A DNA stretch of 12,368 bases from Isohypsibius dastychi (taxonomy: Eukaryota; Tardigrada; Eutardigrada; Parachela; Isohypsibiidae). The stretch covers positions 1-12,368 of the forward strand of contig JAQIWT010001116.1 of the NCBI GenBank assembly GCA_034696485.1, read 5' to 3'. The stretch's first letter is position 1. Every line of letters starts with the position of its first letter. Made by a program: the position numbers and the translations under genes. This document shows positions 8,601 through 12,368 of this stretch, in pieces. A model generated the notes under the pieces. The model was given only the letters and a program-made list of their open reading frames with translations, did not search any database and was not told the DNA's origin.

Positions 8601-11016
8601 CGACGACTTCCAAATTGAGGTTGCATTCAAGAAAGCCGACATTGCCTTTCAAGTTCTTGATGGTTGGCATCGTCTTCAAGCGGTCAAGAAAGCCTTTGGA
8701 ACGAAGAAAGCTTCGGATGAACTGAAGATCACCATCCGTGTTCTCCAACGTCCTCTTGTTGATCTGGCTGTTCTTTATAGCGTCGCACGCAACGAGGTTA
8801 TCCATTATTATTTATTCTCATCTCTTAATTCAAGCTGACCTTTCTTCCTTTCAGCTTCATCTCACACACATTCGCGACCCCATGTCATACGGGGAATTAA
8901 TCATCTTGGCACAGAAGCTTCTCTTCCGGCTTTATCGAAAGATGTTCAAGGCTGGGTTTTATTCAACAACCAAGAATCACCCCGAGCCAATGGAATGTGA
9001 AAGTGCAAATGAGGAATTCATGCGGAAGCTCATGAAGATCTGTATACCCAAAGGATCACGTTTCTGGAAGGCCTTCAGCAGTGAAGTCATCAAACTTATG
9101 CCAAACGAAGTTCAACAAGAATTTCGTGTAAGTTTTAAATATCTATTCTGCCAGAATGGATAATGGTGATTACTCTGTGTGATTCGTAGGACGGAAAACG
9201 GAACATCTGGTCACATAGATGTGGATTCTTTCGACCCTGGGTCCTGGTTCTTCCATCCAAACTGGTTTATCTGAACAAGTTCTGCCAGATATCCCGTCGT
9301 GGCACATGGAAGAACGATCCAGAAGTATCGAAGATTCGCTTGACCGAGCTGAAAAAAGGCTTTACTCATGTGGAAATCATGATGATCGGAGGATGCTCTC
9401 TCTCGGAAGCTAATATGGAGCTGTGTCGAGAAAGCCTTCTCCGGGTTCGGATGTGTTTGGATGTTGGTTCGCGTCTTCCGTTTGAACGGTAAGGGATGAA
9501 GTTTTGTTCGTTATGTTCAAGTCTAAAATTTCAATTTCCGTTTTTTCAGGTACTTTGTGAAACATCGTGATAGCGTGGAGGTGGGAACTATGACCCATCT
9601 CCGCCGCAATCGTCTCATGACCGAAATGCTGATCATGAAAAGGAGGATGGAAGCCTTCATTGCCGAGCACGAATTCGACGACCAGAGAATGGTGGACTCA
9701 CTGCGTAACATGGATGATTTCGATAAGCGTGAACTTCGAAAGCCGTCTTCAACCACCATCACCGCACAAACCGGAAAAGATGGCCGCTCCCGAGAATCTC
9801 GCGCAGCCAAGAAGCTGAAGAAGACCCATAAAGACGCTGTGATCACTGCACTCGCCCAAACTCCCGAACCATCAACAACTCGCGAACCTTCTCCACCCCG
9901 TGATCCATCGCCAGAGATTCCGATGGGACATCGCAAAAGGTCTTCAAATTCCAGCATTCCCGCCTCCATTTTCAGCGAGATCCGGAACCTGACAAAACGA
10001 GTGGAAGATATCAACCTGGACGAGGTTCTGAGCGCCCAATCTCCCCCGGAATGTACCAAAATCGGTGTGTGGGTGGACTCTGACGAAGATAAAAAGTGTT
10101 TGATGTTGGATTGTTCTGTGGAATTCGACATCTACGCTGAATTTCAAACGGTCCTCACAACAATTCTCGCCGTATCACCGATGATCCATGATAAGCTGAA
10201 GGAAGTCTCAACCAATTTTGCTGCCCTGATCAAATGGTTGAAGGTTGGGTTACTTTCTAATCTTTAAAAAAACTTAGAAGCTTTCTTTTACAAAAAAACC
10301 AAAACATATCAATTCATAATTTCCACCTCCGCTTACATTCGATAATTTTGCCCACAACGTCGGGGATCCCGAAATGGCAGCGCTTTTCATGCAGAAAGCC
10401 AGCGAACCACTCATCAAATCGATCTTCGAGCAGGCCAAAGGATTTCACGCTTCCCAACCGGAAAGAGTTCAGACTTCCGAAGCGACATCATCCAAACGCA
10501 CATCTCCCGATGATGACAACGAAACTCCGAATCCCACGGATGTCTACGATGGGGCCTACAACAACCCGGGTAACCTGCTCAATGTTATCCCGGAGCAATC
10601 GAATATGGAAACCCTGAAGATTATGATGGATAAGCGGTTGCAGAAGGAACATCGGGATGCGGAAAAACTGGCCAATCCCCGCAAACGGGGACGTCCACCC
10701 GGCTCCAGAGATGTGAAACCACGCAAATCGCGAAAAGTGGCCAACTGTCGTCTCGATGGCTCTCACCGTGAATCATCCGAGGCGTCTTCTTCCATCCAGT
10801 CCAAAGATCAGTCGAATTCACTTTTTCTTCTATTCTTCAATTCGAAGCTGGGTGTTTTTTTTATACGGAATTGGCTTCTATTTTCTGATTTCATTTTACG
10901 AGCAACTTTGTATCCTGGCTTCTTTTCTATGATTTTATTTTACGAGCATCTCTTAAACCTTTTGATTTGTCGCAGTAACGAGATATGTAGTTTTCTTGCC
11001 CTCTACAGTTTCATGA
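5700..11016 (+). CDS. Large multi-exon gene: ParB-like domain and AT-hook nuclear protein
   Basis: Proposed exons: 5700-5850, 5910-6017, 6119-6494, 6552-6632, 6940-6996, 7056-7136, 7436-7489, 7554-7918, 7972-8262, 8408-8796, 8855-9127, 9190-9488, 9550-10243, 10395-10851, 10976-11016 (TGA). Junction phases agree, giving about 1,238 residues. The start is the first in-frame ATG (MAYKDLLGSEKYKKW). Residues 1-520 are mostly disordered, rich in Pro, Ser, Lys and acidic residues, with a duplicated exon pair. Residues about 525-690 look like a ParB/sulfiredoxin-type fold with DGWHR at 606-610. A helical region follows, then a basic linker (AAKKLKKTHK), Ser/Pro-rich segments, a globular piece with VWVDSDEDKKCLMLDC, and an AT-hook at about 1169-1176. 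Likely role: nuclear DNA or chromatin binding (inference). Oddities: apparent frameshifts at 6443-6448 and 7869-7872, and a CGG acceptor at 6549-6551. The last intron is the least certain; without it the frame runs into a hydrophobic tail ending at 11075. The family is not recognised by name. Confidence 0.8.
6443..6994 (+). repeat. Tandem duplication, copy 1 (exon-intron unit)
   Basis: This stretch holds the end of exon 3, exon 4 and the following long intron, and it matches the sequence about 500 bases downstream. Anchors: gaaccaacccc at 6464 and 6966; ttatcNgatgacg at 6546 and 7050; ctcaaccggaagt near 6688 and 7196; taccggaa at 6859 and 7358. Exons 4 and 6 are both exactly 81 bases, and the introns after them are 307 and 299 bases. 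The approximate border with copy 2 is near 6940. The encoded peptides correspond: REPTPDLGLDE then DDAESDSGS, against KEPTPIPPLEG then DDEAESGSG. Confidence 0.75.
6940..7435 (+). repeat. Tandem duplication, copy 2 (exon-intron unit)
   Basis: This is the second copy of the roughly 500-base unit, with exons 5 (6940-6996) and 6 (7056-7136) and the 299-base intron to 7435. It is diverged from copy 1 but keeps exon length, intron phase (all phase 1) and the intronic ccggaag landmarks. Its acceptor before exon 6 is an intact ttatcag, whereas copy 1 has ttatcgg. Confidence 0.75.
8282..8389 (+). repeat. Imperfect 68-base intronic tandem repeat with hairpins
   Basis: Within the 145-base intron at 8263-8407 a segment beginning cgataa occurs at 8284 and again at 8352. 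Both copies keep aatttgca and ttttatc. In copy 1, gataaaa (8285-8291) and ttttatc (8307-8313) form a perfect 7-base inverted repeat; copy 2 keeps it imperfectly (gataaga, ttttatc at 8375-8381). Confidence 0.7.
8408..9127 (+). other. ParB/sulfiredoxin-like domain (exons 10-11)
   Basis: The order of elements matches the ParB N-terminal domain. First comes a helix, VDELAASFKRS, where ParB has eLa.Si...G. Next is a strand, FGVIVFIEP. Then FQVLDGWHRLQAVKKAF stands where ParB has the y.ii.G.rR..A box. A strand, KITIRVLQR, follows. Finally, across the intron at 8797-8854, ARNE and then DPMSYGELIILAQKLL stand where ParB has the EN..R..L.p.EeA.ay..L box. The DG-x-HR form also recalls DGQHR and sulfiredoxin-superfamily proteins. 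The assignment rests on pattern recognition without a profile search. Catalytic or CTP-binding competence is unknown; the GxRR motif itself is replaced by DGWHR. Confidence 0.5.
10680..10703 (+). other. AT-hook motif RKRGRPPG
   Basis: The codons read RKRGRPPG, the classic AT-hook core (GRP flanked by basic residues) that binds the minor groove of AT-rich DNA in HMGA-like and many chromatin proteins. A second basic cluster, KPRKSRK, follows about eight residues later. It sits near residue 1169 of about 1,238 in the assembled product and is the strongest evidence for nuclear DNA binding. Confidence 0.85.
10873..10960 (+). repeat. 44-base tandem repeat, two copies
   Basis: Two adjacent 44-base copies (10873-10916 and 10917-10960). 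Both start ggcttct and contain ttttacgagca. They lie in the proposed last intron of the + gene and reach the end of the convergent minus gene. Copy 2 reads gattttatttt where copy 1 reads gatttcatttt; that difference creates the minus-strand AATAAA at 10934-10939. Confidence 0.85.
10934..10939 (-). terminator. Poly(A) signal of the minus-strand gene
   Basis: AATAAA on the minus strand, 13 bases past the TAA at 10953-10955. Its position supports that stop as the true end of the minus gene. It lies inside copy 2 of the 44-base repeat. Confidence 0.6.
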
Positions 11017-12052
11017 CACAGCAAAGAATAAAATCGCTCAGTTGGGAAGATGGCCGGGAAAACCGGGGCCGATAAGCGAACAACCCTGACATTGGCAACA
11101 TCAACTTTGAAATCCCGAAACAGCGCACACACTGGAATACAATCAGGCTCAGCATAAACTCCCATGGTGATGTCACGGTCAACCCACGGAATTTGGCTAC
11201 ATTTTTGCTGGAAACACCGTCGACACCGTGAAACCGAGCCCTTGAATTAGACTGCGTAAGAAATCAATCTTATAGAATTCCCGTAACCGGTTTTACCTTT
11301 GGTAGGCTGGTCATATACCAATCGGGATGGGCGGCGGACCACCGAGAGATATTCCTTTCCAGAGTAGCCCAATGCAACTCCCACGCACACTCGTCCAGAA
11401 CAAGCTCACGTATTCCGGGGTACATACCAACCGGTGAATCCGGTTTGTCAATCTCCTCACCAATCAACCGAAGACGAAACTGGAGCCTAGAAAATCCCAT
11501 ATGCCCAACGATATAGAGAGCTGTCTAGAAAAAACAATATTTCCAAAGTAAGTTCAAAATTACTTTCAGTATCGAAAACAAGGAACCCTACCCCAAGTGG
11601 AAGAGGGGCCAACCAGGCCAACAAATACTCGGCTTGCTTATTGATGAAATCCTTCAGTTCGCCAGGTCTATTAATAACGTTCATCGCTTCATCGGGACGA
11701 ACACAGGCCACGAAAAACTCATTTGAAGCCCCTATACGCAATAGAAACGCAGACAACGAGCGGATCTTATCCGAATCCCACTCCAAGGTCACAACAAATT
11801 CGTGACAAATAACTCCATAACTGGCCATCTCATCCCTGAAAATGAATAAAATATCGTCACAGTTCCTAACGATTTCTCCCCGTTATAATTGTCTTACCGG
11901 TGACGCTGATTAATGCTCCGGGCAACACAATTCAATAACCCAATGAACATCATCTCCTCTCTCGTTAATAATATACGAGGAGCGGCAAAAAATGCGAAGG
12001 CACCAACATCACGGAAAAACCATTCCTCCATCAGCACCGGCGTAGATTTCAT
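10953..12052 (-). CDS. Convergent four-exon gene, unrecognised family
   Basis: Minus-strand exons: 12052-11898, 11835-11592, 11524-11297, 11207-10953 (TAA). Introns are 62, 67 and 89 bases; phases agree and the total is 882 bases, about 293 residues. Exon 1 from ATG at 12052 reads MKSTPVLMEEWFFRDVGAFA. Exon 2 has SYGVICHEFVVTLEWDSDK and KDFINKQAEYLLAWLAPLP. Exon 3 has IRELVLDECAWELHWATLER. The last exon has PVCALFRDFKVDVANVRVV. No domain is recognised; it looks like a soluble, mixed alpha/beta protein. The start is uncertain because the frame is open upstream to an acceptor-like site (atttcag, at 12129-12127), preceded by RCVLEHVSDLLFRLDKC, so a further 5' exon or a trans-splice site is possible. 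An alternative last acceptor at 11254-11252 (45-base intron) would use another frame ending in TAG at 11005-11003. I prefer the 89-base intron because its acceptor is tttccag and its stop is followed by AATAAA. Confidence 0.65.
11027..11032 (+). terminator. Poly(A) signal of the large + gene
   Basis: AATAAA on the plus strand, 10 bases after the TGA at 11014-11016. This supports splicing 10851 to 10976 and the short last exon, rather than readthrough to 11075. Confidence 0.6.
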
Positions 12053-12126
12053 CGTAAGAATGGTGCACTTATCAAGACGGAATAGAAGATCGCTGACATG
12101 CTCCAAAACACATCTAAGAGTGAGGA
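12053..12126 (-). other. Possible upstream coding extension of the minus gene
   Basis: This is continuous open frame with exon 1 of the minus gene, bounded upstream by an atttcag acceptor. It reads LRCVLEHVSDLLFRLDKCTI, which is convincing as peptide. If coding, it needs a donor of phase 1 upstream, which I could not find with confidence before the window edge. Confidence 0.4.
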
Positions 12127-12221
12127 CTGAAATTGCACCATGGTGTACTCAAGCACAGTTGGTGGACCACTGTGTATTGCGAAAATAAAAGGACACGTTT
12201 TGACACGAGATCAGTCGCGGA

Positions 12222-12235
12222 TACGCAAAAGCGTA
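12222..12235. promoter_or_regulatory. Perfect small inverted repeat upstream of the minus gene
   Basis: tacgc-aaaa-gcgta: a 5-base stem around a 4-base loop in otherwise unassigned sequence about 100 bases upstream of the minus gene's first visible exon. It could be a regulatory palindrome; its small size makes chance plausible. Confidence 0.25.
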
Positions 12236-12263
12236 CCCCATCGAAAGTGTACACAGAAGAATG

Positions 12264-12350
12264 CTATACGCGAACGCTAATGGCGGTGCGCATTTGTCCC
12301 GAAATTTTGAATGTGCACCAGTCTGACAAGTACATTTCGCGCCACTTCAT
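12264..12350 (-). other. Candidate short upstream exon on the minus strand
   Basis: A 28-codon frame starting ATG at 12350 (MKWREMYLSDWCTFKISGQM) and ending TAG at 12266-12264. The peptide looks coding-like and lies upstream of the minus gene, but the phase-0 donors near its end (gttcgc, gtatag) do not match the phase-1 acceptor at 12127. It may be a partial exon, a decayed piece of the same gene, or chance. Confidence 0.2.
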
Positions 12351-12368
12351 CCAGAAAAACAGCCAGGT

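Noticed and set aside
9523-10131. 202-codon minus-strand open frame, Ser-rich
   Set aside because: Antisense shadow of exon 13 of the + gene, whose frame joins in phase on both sides.
10852-11075. Hydrophobic C-terminal tail of the + gene (possible membrane segment)
   Set aside because: It arises only if an AT-rich stretch with a tandem repeat is read through. A splice to 10976 gives a stop at 11014 followed directly by AATAAA.
12130-12368. Terminal inverted repeat of a Tc1/mariner-type element at the window edge
   Set aside because: GC-rich palindromic bits such as tacgcaaaagcgta are present, but no TA duplication, matching end or transposase was found.

Overview
The window reads as eukaryotic nuclear DNA, most likely from a free-living nematode of Caenorhabditis type. 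The basis is the gene architecture: many introns of 45-65 bases, GTAAG/GTGAG donors, TTTCAG-like acceptors, AT-rich introns and compact convergent genes. No rRNA, tRNA, CRISPR array or complete transposon was seen. The species assignment is inference; no database was searched.

Layout. (1) 1-5699 is mostly non-functional. It holds decayed coding remnants on the + strand (about 605-1014 and 950-1487), a clearer broken gene at 1798-3689 that looks like a HEAT/ARM helical-repeat protein, a doubtful open frame at 3746-4072, a 14-base G run, an 11-base C run, and a 10-base-period minisatellite at 4941-5150. (2) 5700-11016 (+) is one large gene that I assemble into 15 exons. All junctions agree in phase except for two places where the frame slips at homopolymers. 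Its product would be about 1,238 residues: an acidic and proline/serine-rich N-terminal half with a tandemly duplicated exon pair, a central domain that reads like a ParB/sulfiredoxin-type fold (DGWHR motif), a helical region, a basic disordered region, and an AT-hook near the C-terminus. (3) 12052-10953 (-) is a convergent gene of four or more exons, about 293 residues or longer, that I do not recognise. The 3' ends of the two genes overlap, and each has its own AATAAA signal just beyond its stop.

How it fits together. The + gene has the features expected of a nuclear DNA- or chromatin-binding protein: AT-hook, basic clusters and a ParB-like fold. ParB-type domains are the DNA-segregation/CTPase module of bacteria and are unusual in animals, so this gene is the strongest candidate for an undescribed system here. 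Its disordered arm appears to have grown by a roughly 500-base tandem duplication, after which one copy lost its splice acceptor. Whether the gene is intact depends on whether two homopolymer frameshifts and that acceptor are real or assembly errors.
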